Shown here in pieces: positions 6,492 through 14,074 of a DNA stretch of 64,000 nt; the stretch's first letter is position 1; every line of letters starts with the position of its first letter. A program made the translations under genes and the position numbers. The notes under the pieces were generated by a model, which was given only the letters and a program-made list of their open reading frames with translations, was not told where the DNA came from and made no database searches. This DNA is from Terriglobia bacterium (GTDB lineage: Bacteria; Acidobacteriota; Terriglobia; Terriglobales; Acidobacteriaceae): assembly GCA_020073165.1 (NCBI GenBank), contig JAIQFP010000008.1, positions 1 to 64,000 on the forward strand, written 5' to 3'.

Positions 6492-7172
6492 ATGATCCGG
6501 CGCTCTATGAAGGAGAAGGAGAAAGCCGAAGTAGAGGCGTACTTTCCCGATCTGCATTTCGTGGTCGAGAACGACGTTGTCTATGTTCGTGGCAGCTTTG
6601 CCTTAATGTTTGAAGGGCGCGTGCTCGATCGCTACTCGGTTGAACTACAACTTGCCCGGAACCATCCCGCGGGACTGCCAGTTGTTCGTGAAACAGGCGG
6701 CCGCATTCCGCGTCACCTCGATCGACACATCCTTTCCAACCGAACCGCCTGCGTGCTCATTCCGGATGAGCGCTGGCGACTCTGGCCGGTCGGTACCTCC
6801 TTGCTGAAATATCTCACCGGTCCACTCCATAGCTTTTTTCTTGCACAGGCTACGGTAGAAGAGGGTCGGCCCTGGCCGTTCGGCCAATGGGCGCATGGCG
6901 CAAAAGGCACTTTCCAGTTCTATCGTGAGCTACTCAACACATCCGACCTTCGCATGATGACAGCGTATCTCGATTATTTGGCAGCGAAGAAAGTTAAAGG
7001 CCACTGGCCGTGTCCTTGCAGGAACGGCAAGAAGCTGCGCGACTGTCACGTCAACCAAATCAAGGAACTGAGGAAGAATATTTCGCGGAAAGATGCGGAG
7101 AGGTCGCTCGCGATCCTCAAGGTTGCAGGAGAATCGGCCATCGAAATGACCGAGGCTAATGCACCTCAGTAG
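6492..7172 (+). CDS. E2-like conjugating protein of short type II CBASS, with SEC-C-like tail
   Basis: This 226-residue protein looks like a degenerate ubiquitin E2: RNHPAGLPVV (HP at 58-59, Pro63), RIPRHLDRHI, then TACVLIP with Cys87 in the place of the catalytic cysteine. A C-terminal CPCRNGKKLRDCH motif (Cys174, Cys176, Cys185, His186) resembles a SEC-C zinc-binding tail. Short type II CBASS loci carry an E2 protein alone, without E1 or JAB genes; these attach the cyclase to partner proteins. There is no E1 or JAB gene here, which fits that class. A start at 6507 (MKEKEK) is also possible. It is the last gene of the operon. Confidence 0.72.
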   Translation: MIRRSMKEKEKAEVEAYFPDLHFVVENDVVYVRGSFALMFEGRVLDRYSVELQLARNHPAGLPVVRETGGRIPRHLDRHILSNRTACVLIPDERWRLWPVGTSLLKYLTGPLHSFFLAQATVEEGRPWPFGQWAHGAKGTFQFYRELLNTSDLRMMTAYLDYLAAKKVKGHWPCPCRNGKKLRDCHVNQIKELRKNISRKDAERSLAILKVAGESAIEMTEANAPQ

Positions 7173-7188
7173 AACCGCTATCGAAATG

Positions 7189-7230
7189 TGGGGACAGACA
7201 GGTGCAGTCCACCCGTCTGTCCCCGAGTTA
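7189..7230. repeat. GTCCCGTCTGTCCCC repeat, inverted pair (copy 2), terminator-like
   Basis: GGGGACAGAC (7190-7199) and GTCTGTCCCC (7215-7224) form a perfect 10-bp stem with a 15-base loop. It stands 17 bp after the CBASS operon and ends 18 bp before the stop of the converging phoD gene, so it may also stop transcription from both sides. The right arm matches copy 1 at 3241. Confidence 0.6.
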
Positions 7231-7247
7231 CCCTTGTTAGCCGATCC

Positions 7248-9320
7248 CTAAATCGAAAACGCCGGATTGCCTTCTATCACCTTCTGCTCGAGGTTCGGAC
7301 GTTCGTGCTTGCGCCAGAGCCTTGCAGCGTGTCGAACCCGATAGAGAATAGGTCCGCCATCCGGCTGGTCCTGGCGAACGATGGGACGCGGCAGGCAGAT
7401 GAATTCCGTCTCTAGCCGGTCCGCTGCTGCGTGCACTACCGAATACCCATGGCCGCCCATGTCAACAAACGACAGGTGCGGTGACAAATCTCGGTTGGAA
7501 AGCTGGCGTGACTTGTGCACGTCACCACTCCTCGCATATTCCAGGCATGACCGAACACCGTGACGCACTAGCATATTAATAGCGGGTTGCGGACGGTTGT
7601 CACCAGGACCCTGCCCGAGGAACAGAGCACGTAGCGGAGCGTCTTTGGGCAGGTGATGTTCCATTGACTCCACCATTCCGGGCGCGGAGATTGATCCAAC
7701 CACGAATGCCACACCTACGGGCTCAAAGGGCTTCGGCGGGAGAGACTTCGCCGACAAACCAGCCCAGAAGCTATGGCGGTCGCCCGCCACCGTGGCAAAC
7801 CCCGTAATCGCATGCTTTTGAATGAAATCGTAAATTTCACCGCGCTCCTGATAGGCAGTGCTGACGTCCCCGCCGCCGAAGCTCGCATACCCAGCACCGG
7901 GCCAGGCGCTTGCCACCATCCCTGGAGGAAGGTTCTGCGGATCGGCGCGCATATCCAGAGTCGAAGTTGTGCTTCCCCAGATCTTCCAAGTAGTTTTCGA
8001 ATTCCGCAGTCGTTCCAGAAACCACGCTTTTTGCTCGGCTCCGAGCAGGGTCTGCGCGGGATCCGCCTTACGGATGTTGGGAACTTGCTGGTCCCCGAAA
8101 GGGATGGTGTTGGGCGGTTTGCCTCCGTTGTAATCCCGACCGCCATCGATTATCTCAAGCACCTCCTCAGGCACGAACTGCGAATAGTCCTTGTTAAAGA
8201 AATCTGCGTCATCGAACTTGCTTCCGGGGTCCTCCGATCGATAGCTTCGCTCGTCAGTGATAATGAGCTCTACGTTCCGGCCGCAGCGCAGCGAGCGGTA
8301 TCCCTTCAGACTATTGATCGCCGCAAGATTGTTGGCCTCCTGCCCGAGTCCATGCTCATCGAAAACTGTGACCGGGGCATCCTTAACCTTAGGTGGGTTG
8401 AACTCTTCTGACGAGGGACCACCGCTCTTCACCATCCGCGCGGGCTGATACTCAAAAAATGCCTGGTTGGCAGCAACCTTGCGTGTCTGCGCGGGGCGCG
8501 TTTTGCCGTCGAACACTTGCAAGGCTTGCCATCCTTGCCAGCTGTACTCATGGTTATCCCACATGGGAACGAAGGGCCAGCGGGCACGAGCGTCCTGCAG
8601 GTCGGGATCATGCAGGTAGCTGCGATACACAGCGCGGTAGTCATCCACCGTGACCGGGATATGAAAGTCCTGGATTTTCTCTCCCTGAGGATAACGAACA
8701 ATTTCCCTCACCTTGCGGTCGTAATAAGTGGCGCGGTCCTCCGGATACCAGACCAGCTCGTATATGAAGTCGCCCAGGTGCAGAACAAAGCTGAGCCGAT
8801 CCTGCTCAGAAGCGTGCTCATCCTCGAAGATCATTCTTCGGTACGCGTTCTGCGCTCCGAGGTTTGCGTTCTGACAACTGACGAACGCGAAGTGTACCGG
8901 CCGAGAATCATCATCGGCAGGCGCGGTGATGGTGCGGCCGAGGCGGCTGCCGGAACCCTCAGGGTCGGTAAAGCGATACCAATAGACCTGGGCCGGCTTC
9001 AGTCCTCCGACCAGCACACGACAGGTCCAATCCGCCTCCGCCGAAATCGACACTCTCTGAGTTGCGATCACGCGCTGGAACGTCTGGTCGAGCGCCACTT
9101 CGACGATCAATTCCTGGGCCGGTTTAGGCTGCGGGGCGCGCCGGGTCCACAGCAATACGCTGTTGCTGTCGGGATCGCCGGAGGCTACACCTTCCGGGAA
9201 AAGGTCGCGACGCTCGCGCCAGGAAATCTTCGAGGGAGTCGAGAATGAGCCACCCCAAGCCGCTTCCGCACCAAGCACCGCGGCCACAGCCAGAAACTCG
9301 CGACGGCTAATATTTCCCAT
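7248..9320 (-). CDS. phoD: PhoD-like alkaline phosphatase, Tat-exported
   Basis: The protein of about 690 residues starts MGNISRREFLAVAAVLGAEA, a twin-arginine signal, with AAGGAG upstream of the ATG at 9320. It contains the PhoD N-terminal Ig-like part (FPEGVASGDPDSNSVLLWTR) and the metallophosphatase core (FAFVSCQNANLGAQNAYRRM, LHLGDFIYE, WDNHEYSWQGW, GDRHSFWAG). PhoD enzymes are secreted Ca/Fe phosphodiesterase/phosphomonoesterases that release phosphate. The gene converges on the CBASS operon and is flanked by the same repeat family; it probably has nothing to do with defence. Length and motifs look complete. Confidence 0.88.
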   Translation of the reverse strand: MGNISRREFLAVAAVLGAEAAWGGSFSTPSKISWRERRDLFPEGVASGDPDSNSVLLWTRRAPQPKPAQELIVEVALDQTFQRVIATQRVSISAEADWTCRVLVGGLKPAQVYWYRFTDPEGSGSRLGRTITAPADDDSRPVHFAFVSCQNANLGAQNAYRRMIFEDEHASEQDRLSFVLHLGDFIYELVWYPEDRATYYDRKVREIVRYPQGEKIQDFHIPVTVDDYRAVYRSYLHDPDLQDARARWPFVPMWDNHEYSWQGWQALQVFDGKTRPAQTRKVAANQAFFEYQPARMVKSGGPSSEEFNPPKVKDAPVTVFDEHGLGQEANNLAAINSLKGYRSLRCGRNVELIITDERSYRSEDPGSKFDDADFFNKDYSQFVPEEVLEIIDGGRDYNGGKPPNTIPFGDQQVPNIRKADPAQTLLGAEQKAWFLERLRNSKTTWKIWGSTTSTLDMRADPQNLPPGMVASAWPGAGYASFGGGDVSTAYQERGEIYDFIQKHAITGFATVAGDRHSFWAGLSAKSLPPKPFEPVGVAFVVGSISAPGMVESMEHHLPKDAPLRALFLGQGPGDNRPQPAINMLVRHGVRSCLEYARSGDVHKSRQLSNRDLSPHLSFVDMGGHGYSVVHAAADRLETEFICLPRPIVRQDQPDGGPILYRVRHAARLWRKHERPNLEQKVIEGNPAFSI

Positions 9321-9468
9321 GCTGTAACTCCTTCTTTCCGCTGCAAGGCCCACGCACACTCGAGATGAGACGTCTCGTCCCAAATAGTGAGAGCGAACAT
9401 GTCGGCCAACTATCTTGGACGGTCTAGCGCTGCGAGCGTTATCACAAGATATTGCCTATTGAGTTGAC

Positions 9469-9542
9469 AAATTCGGGGACAAATTCGGGGACAGACGGAA
9501 CTGACCCCAATTCAGCCAAAATCGGGGACAGACGGGACGTTC
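9469..9542. repeat. GGGGACAGACGG repeats, copy 3 (tandem)
   Basis: CGGGGACA occurs three times (from about 9474, 9486 and 9523). The last copy (9522-9541) is the exact inverse of 3241-3260. These units lie in the gap 9321-9573, which otherwise shows no gene. Similar units are common in intergenic DNA of genomes with REP-associated transposases; no such gene is present in this window. Confidence 0.65.
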
Positions 9543-9573
9543 ACCATCTTAGTCGCTGGAGATTCACGAAGGG

Positions 9574-9798
9574 CTATCCGCGCTCGCGGCCCTTGCGCAC
9601 CATGGCGACCAGGTCGGCAGCCGACACTCCCAGCTTTACGCCTTTCACGTCCAGCGGCGAGGTTTTGGACTTTCGCAGCGGCAGAATGCGAAACACGGTC
9701 CCGTCGCGGCGGCGAATTTCCACCGCCCCGTCGCGCTCGGCTTCATCGAGCACCGTCGCAAAATTTCCCCGCGCCTCAGAATAGCTATAGGACTTCAT
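9574..9798 (-). CDS. Phd/YefM-type antitoxin
   Basis: This 74-residue protein begins MKSYSYSEARGNFATVLDEA and continues DGAVEIRRRDGTVFRILPL, the classic Phd/YefM N-terminal DNA-binding fold. The C-terminus (about 45-74) would wrap the toxin. It is encoded downstream of the PIN toxin and overlaps it by 4 bp (ATGA). Antitoxin-second order is the reverse of most Phd/VapB pairs. It probably neutralises the PIN RNase and represses the operon via the palindrome at 10215-10228. Confidence 0.75.
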   Translation of the reverse strand: MKSYSYSEARGNFATVLDEAERDGAVEIRRRDGTVFRILPLRKSKTSPLDVKGVKLGVSAADLVAMVRKGRERG

Positions 9799-10205
9799 CG
9801 GGTGTTGGCCTCCAGTACGTCCAGTTTCAATTCACGTGCGCGCTCTCTCAGCCCGCCGTCCAGCGTGAGGAGTGGCGCCCTTTGGTTGATGGCGCAGGCC
9901 AGCACGTACGCATCGTAGGCGTACACCTTCAATCTCGCGGACAATTCCACCGCCTGCTTCAAGTCTACCTCGGCCATACGAATCGGGATCGCGGCATAGG
10001 CCTCCAACAGCTGCAGTGCTTCCTTGATACCGATTGCCTTGGGTTTGAACATGGCCGATAGCGCGTTCCCCACTTCCCAGTGGACCGAGGCCGGAGCTAC
10101 CAGAGTCGCTCCGCGCGTCAGCCTGACCAAGTCCGCCTTTTCCGGCTGCTCCCCGATGACGGCGAGAATGGCGGACGTGTCGATCACTATTTCCACAATT
10201 CGCAT
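9795..10205 (-). CDS. vapC: VapC-type PIN-domain toxin
   Basis: The PIN fold shows VIDTSAILAVIGEQPEK (catalytic Asp9), the Glu in VHWEVGNAL (about 44), and the later acidic site YAYDAYVLACA and LLTLDGGLRERA. At 136 residues it is normal for VapC RNases, which cleave tRNA or rRNA. The annotated ATG (10205) overlaps a perfect TATAAT (10209-10204). If that is the real -10, transcription would start at about 10197 and translation would begin at GTG 10196 or 10187, leaderless or nearly so. Toxin precedes antitoxin. Confidence 0.75.
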   Translation of the reverse strand: MRIVEIVIDTSAILAVIGEQPEKADLVRLTRGATLVAPASVHWEVGNALSAMFKPKAIGIKEALQLLEAYAAIPIRMAEVDLKQAVELSARLKVYAYDAYVLACAINQRAPLLTLDGGLRERARELKLDVLEANTR

Positions 10206-10228
10206 TATACATTATGTACAATTGTACA
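10204..10228 (-). promoter_or_regulatory. Toxin-antitoxin promoter with 14-bp palindromic operator
   Basis: TGTACAATTGTACA at 10215-10228 is a perfect palindrome. It fills the spacer just upstream of TATAAT (10209-10204, minus strand). A Phd/VapC complex bound there would block RNA polymerase, the usual autoregulation of such pairs. Confidence 0.6.
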
Positions 10229-10315
10229 ATAACCCCTTGCGGAGGTTGCAGGTTACCCCGAGCGCAGCTAAATTAGGTGCGAGAGTTGGAGTTGTACATC
10301 AAAAGGACCGTCCCG

Positions 10316-10752
10316 ATGGAATCTGCCTCTGCATTCATCGACGCGAAGATCAAGCAGGTTGGGGACTGGCGCGGGAAGACGCTCGCGAAAGTGCGCGACC
10401 TCATACATTCCCACTCAAGCCAAAAGCGGGCTTGAATGGGGCACCCGACCCTGAGATCGTCGAAGAGTGGAAGTGGGTCAAGCCGACATCGCCGGGGACT
10501 CCCGTCTTTTCCCGCGGCGGCATCGTCTGCACCGGAGAGACCTACAAGAACGTCGTCAAGATGACATTTGCCAAGGGAGCGGCGTTGCCGGACCCTTCCG
10601 GTCTATTCAACTCCAGCCTCGAGGGGAATGTCAGGCGCGCCATCGACATCCACGAAGGCGACAAGATCGATGAAGCGGCGTTGAAGGATCTCATCCGGGC
10701 CGCGGTGGCGCTCAATCTCAAGGGCAAGAGCAAGCGAACATCCCCACTCTAA
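10316..10752 (+). pseudogene. DUF1801-family gene disrupted by a hairpin repeat
   Basis: The reading frame from ATG 10316 encodes MESASAFIDAKIKQVGDWRG followed by KTLAKVRDLIH, then shifts at 10406-10447. The rest of the family sequence continues in another frame: DPEIVEEWKW, GGIVCTGETYKNVVKMTFAK, NVRRAIDIHEGDKIDEAALK. Intact DUF1801 proteins join these halves with only about two residues between. The interrupting segment is a hairpin repeat related to one at 10739-10790, which has also replaced the natural C-terminus. The gene is therefore probably inactive. The native family role is unclear (YdhG/YjbR-like small proteins). Confidence 0.7.
10406..10447. repeat. Hairpin mini-element inside the DUF1801 gene
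   Basis: The insert reads ATTCCCACTCAAGCC, then a short loop, then GGGCTTGAATGGGGCACCC: an imperfect inverted repeat. Its outer parts (CCCACTC...GAATGGGGCACCC) are the same as in the copy at 10739-10790, while the stem differs. It breaks a coding frame, which shows it is mobile or was recently spread. Confidence 0.65.
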
Positions 10753-10790
10753 ATTTCGCAAAGAACGCGAAATTTAGAATGGGGCACCCG
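10739..10790. repeat. Hairpin mini-element, second copy
   Basis: CTAAATTTCGC (10749-10759) and GCGAAATTTAG (10767-10777) form a perfect 11-bp stem with a 7-base loop, flanked by CCCCACT and AATGGGGCACCCG. The element supplies the last codons and stop of the broken DUF1801 frame. Confidence 0.65.
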
Positions 10791-10800
10791 GCAAACCCTT

Positions 10801-10846
10801 GCGGTCCGATACACCCGGACCGCTGGACAGACGAGGGCGTCTGTCC
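10801..10846. terminator. Two adjacent perfect hairpins between converging genes
   Basis: GCGGTCCG/CGGACCGC (10801-10808 and 10816-10823) and GGACAGACG/CGTCTGTCC (10825-10833 and 10838-10846) are perfect stems. The second belongs to the same CGTCTGTCC repeat theme seen at 3241, 7190 and 9522. No T-run follows, so a terminator role is only suggested by position. Confidence 0.4.
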
Positions 10847-11239
10847 CTACGTGACTTTCTTGACCAGCCTGGCTTGCAGTTCCCTGTGGTTGGAACGCGC
10901 GATGTACATCCGGTCGCCTTCGAATCGAACCTGCAGCGGCTGACCGACGGCGAACTCTCCCGGCTGGTAGCCTGCGCTGGATTCAGGATCGTATTCCCCG
11001 GTGTATGTGACTCCGTCGACTTTTACGACGATGTGCGCGCTTCGGCGGCGCAGGGCGGTAGCCACTTCCCGCATGACCTCGGCTTCGGCCCGCAGCCAGT
11101 CCTCCACCTCGTGCCCTGCCACTCTTCCGCGTTGCTCGTAGAGCTCCTGGGCCCGCCGGCGGATCGCCTGTTCCCTCTCTTGGGGAGAAGGGCCGGGATG
11201 GCGGCTAGCCGCGCGAGCGGTCGCATCAGCAGCGGTCAT
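10847..11239 (-). CDS. DUF2934-containing protein
   Basis: This 130-residue protein has the DUF2934 motif REQAIRRRAQELYEQRGRVA followed by GHEVEDWLRAEAEV (about 21-55), common in small soluble proteins of Acidobacteriota and Proteobacteria with unknown role. The C-terminal half (AHIVVKVDGVTYTGEYDPES and QPLQVRFEGDRMYIAR) reads as a small beta-rich domain. GGGAGGT precedes the ATG by a normal distance. It stands alone, divergent from the kinase gene at 11468. Confidence 0.7.
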   Translation of the reverse strand: MTAADATARAASRHPGPSPQEREQAIRRRAQELYEQRGRVAGHEVEDWLRAEAEVMREVATALRRRSAHIVVKVDGVTYTGEYDPESSAGYQPGEFAVGQPLQVRFEGDRMYIARSNHRELQARLVKKVT

Positions 11240-11467
11240 GGGCGGTACCTCCCTGTTGGTCAGAGCTTTCCCTGCCCGAACACTAGCGCCATCCGGGACG
11301 GATGGCTGTGAGCCTCGTCACAGAAAACTGCTTGCCATACAACCTATCGGCATCCCCCACCAAGAAATCAGTGAGAACCCCGGATTTTCTCCGCTCGCTC
11401 GTCCAACCAGTTGACCTGACTCCGAGTGCGGCCTAACATTAACCGCCGAAAGGGACGGGCCTTCTTC

Positions 11468-13864
11468 ATGATCGGCCAGACGATCTCCCACTATCGCATT
11501 ATTGGTAAGCTGGGCGGCGGTGGTATGGGGGTCGTCTACGAAGCGGAGGACATCCGCCTGGGGCGGCATGTCGCCCTCAAGTTCATTCCCGACAATCTGA
11601 TCGGCGACACCAAGGCCCTGGAGCGCTTCGAGCGCGAGGCCCGCGCTGCTTCCCAGCTCAACCATCCCAACATCTGCACCATCCACGAGATCGAAGACCA
11701 CAACGGGCACCCCTTCATCGTCATGGAGAAACTGGAAGGGGAAAGCCTGAAGCAGCGCATCCGGGGCACTCCCATGCAGATCGACGAACTGCTGGAGGTC
11801 GCGGTGCAGGTGGCGGAGGCGCTGATCGCTTCCCACGCCAAGGGAATCATTCACCGTGACGTCAAGCCCGCCAACATCTTTATCACCACCAGCGGGCAGA
11901 CCAAGGTGCTGGATTTCGGGCTGGCCAAGCTGCTGCGCGATCAGCAACTGGCTACCAGCGAAGAAACTCCTGTGGAAGACTCGCTGACCGCAGTAGGGGT
12001 CATTCCCGGGACGGCGGTTTATATGTCGCCGGAACAGGCCCGCAGCGACGAACTCGATCCCCGCAGTGATCTTTTCTCTTTCGGTGTCGTGCTCTATGAA
12101 ATGGCGACCGGGAAAAAGCCCTTTGTCGGCAGCAACGTTGTCACCACGCTGGAAGCGGTGCTGCACCAAAAACCGGTCTCTCCCATCAAACTCAACCCCA
12201 ACCTTCCTCCGGAACTGGAAGGCATCATCGGGCGGGCGATGGAGAAGGACCGTGGCAACCGTTACCAGAACGCGGTGGCCATCAAAACCGATCTCCAAGC
12301 ACTGAAAAAGGAAACCGAATCGGGGCTGACCAAAACCAAGCGCCCGGTATTGCCGTACCGCATCGTGACTGGCACCTTTGAGGGCTCCAGCAAGAAACAA
12401 AACTATGTCCTGATGGGCGTCATCGCCGTGCTGGTGACGCTGTTGATCCCGCTGGGTGCCTGGTTCTTGAAGCATCGTGGCGGAACCAGCGGTGCCGCCA
12501 ACACGATTGCTGTACTTCCCTTGCAGAACATTAACGGCGACTTCAGCGTGGAGTTCCTTCGCTTTGCGCTGGCGGATGAAATTGCCAACACGCTCACCTA
12601 CACCCGAACGCTGGACGTTCGGCCCTCGTCCGTCACACGAAAGTACGTAGCCGCCGACCTGGATCCGCAGAAGGCGGGCCAGGAACTGCACGTCGCCAAC
12701 GTCTTGACTGGCCACTTCTTGCGCCAAGGCGACCGCCTCCTGGTTACCCTGGAGGCCATTCAGGTGGACAGCGACCGCCTGCTGTGGCAGACCAATCTGA
12801 CCGCCGGTGCCCAGGACTTGATCACGCTGCAAGCAGAGATGGCAACCCAGATTCGCCAAGGTCTGCTGCCGGTATTGGGTGCGTCGGGTGGATTTCTCGA
12901 CACCGGCACACATCCCAAGAGTCAGGACGCCTACGATCTCTACCTGCATAGCCTCGCGCTATCCCATGATCCCGAGCCCAACAAGGACGCCATCGCGGTG
13001 CTGGAGAAGGTAGTGGAAATGGACCCCAACTATGCCCCGGGCTGGGAAGAACTGGGCCTGCGGTGCTACTACGACGCCGACTATTCCAACGGCGGTGAGG
13101 AGATGTTCCAGCGGTCTAACAAAGCGTATGAACGCGCTCTGGCCCTCGACCCCAATCGCATCCCCGCGGCCAGCCAGATGATCGTCAACCACGTGGAACG
13201 AGGCGAACTGGGAAGGGCCCACGAGCTCGCGCTGGATTTGGTCAAGCGTCGTCCGGAGAGCGCGCAGGCCCATTTTGCGCTAGCGTATGTGCTCCGCTAT
13301 GCCGGCATGCTGGAGCAATCCGCCCAGGAGTGCGATACCGCGCTCGCCTTGGATCCGGGCAATTACCAGTTCCGTTCCTGCGCCTGGGCGTTCGCAGAAT
13401 TGGGAAAGGCGGATCGGGCGATGGACTATGTCCGCCTCGACCAGGGCTCGGAGTGGGCTGCCTATGTCACCCCGGCGATCCTGCTGCGCCAGGGCAAGCT
13501 GGACGAAGCCCGGGAGGCAGTCAAGAAAATGCCGGGCAATGCTCGCTATCACCGCGATCTCTTGGAAGCCTGCGTTGGGTTGCGGCCGCCATCCGAGCTG
13601 GACAGAATCGCGCAGCAGGACTTGACCACCCAGCCCGCCGAACCCGATCCCGAGATCTGGTATTACCAGGGTGCGATCTTGGGATTCTGTGGCAAGAAAG
13701 AAGCTGCGCTCCACATGCTGAAGCTGGCGGTGGATCAGAACTATTGTGCCTACTCCAACCTCCTGTCAGACCCGCTGCTGGCCAAGCTGCGCGCCGACCC
13801 ACAATTCAATGCAGTGCTGACCGCTGCCCACCAGTGCCAGCAGGCGATCTCCGGAGAGCCATAG
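11468..13864 (+). CDS. Membrane Ser/Thr protein kinase with TPR tail
   Basis: The protein (about 798 residues from ATG 11468) has a complete Hanks-type kinase domain: GGGGMGVVY loop (about 16-24), VALKF (Lys38), [10 protein letters not shown] (catalytic Asp131), DFG (149-151) and YMSPEQAR. A single membrane segment ([20 protein letters not shown]) follows near residue 320. The outside part begins with a strand-rich [12 protein letters not shown] segment and then tetratricopeptide-like helices ([35 protein letters not shown]). Such kinases are numerous in Acidobacteriota and sense unknown signals. The start at 11468 ([11 protein letters not shown]) is where family alignments begin. Confidence 0.88.
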   Translation: MIGQTISHYRIIGKLGGGGMGVVYEAEDIRLGRHVALKFIPDNLIGDTKALERFEREARAASQLNHPNICTIHEIEDHNGHPFIVMEKLEGESLKQRIRGTPMQIDELLEVAVQVAEALIASHAKGIIHRDVKPANIFITTSGQTKVLDFGLAKLLRDQQLATSEETPVEDSLTAVGVIPGTAVYMSPEQARSDELDPRSDLFSFGVVLYEMATGKKPFVGSNVVTTLEAVLHQKPVSPIKLNPNLPPELEGIIGRAMEKDRGNRYQNAVAIKTDLQALKKETESGLTKTKRPVLPYRIVTGTFEGSSKKQNYVLMGVIAVLVTLLIPLGAWFLKHRGGTSGAANTIAVLPLQNINGDFSVEFLRFALADEIANTLTYTRTLDVRPSSVTRKYVAADLDPQKAGQELHVANVLTGHFLRQGDRLLVTLEAIQVDSDRLLWQTNLTAGAQDLITLQAEMATQIRQGLLPVLGASGGFLDTGTHPKSQDAYDLYLHSLALSHDPEPNKDAIAVLEKVVEMDPNYAPGWEELGLRCYYDADYSNGGEEMFQRSNKAYERALALDPNRIPAASQMIVNHVERGELGRAHELALDLVKRRPESAQAHFALAYVLRYAGMLEQSAQECDTALALDPGNYQFRSCAWAFAELGKADRAMDYVRLDQGSEWAAYVTPAILLRQGKLDEAREAVKKMPGNARYHRDLLEACVGLRPPSELDRIAQQDLTTQPAEPDPEIWYYQGAILGFCGKKEAALHMLKLAVDQNYCAYSNLLSDPLLAKLRADPQFNAVLTAAHQCQQAISGEP

Positions 13865-14074
13865 CGCCGGAGTGCCGCCGGTTGCCGGAGGGGAGTCGCG
13901 CCTTCACATCGAAGGCAAGGCTTGTCGGAGGGCATAGGTCTAACAAAGCTCCAGAACCGAGCACCGTATACCAGGCCGGGAATTTCAGCTATCCTTTTGG
14001 CTCCCCGAATTGTCCAAGAGTTCGGGCCAGGAAAAATCTTGCCTCATATCCTCCAGAACCACCATCCCATCACT

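Noticed and set aside
11318-12949. 543-codon frame on the minus strand
   Set aside because: Lies antisense to the kinase domain at 11468-13864; its residues are unlike any domain and reflect GC-rich third-position bias of the true gene.
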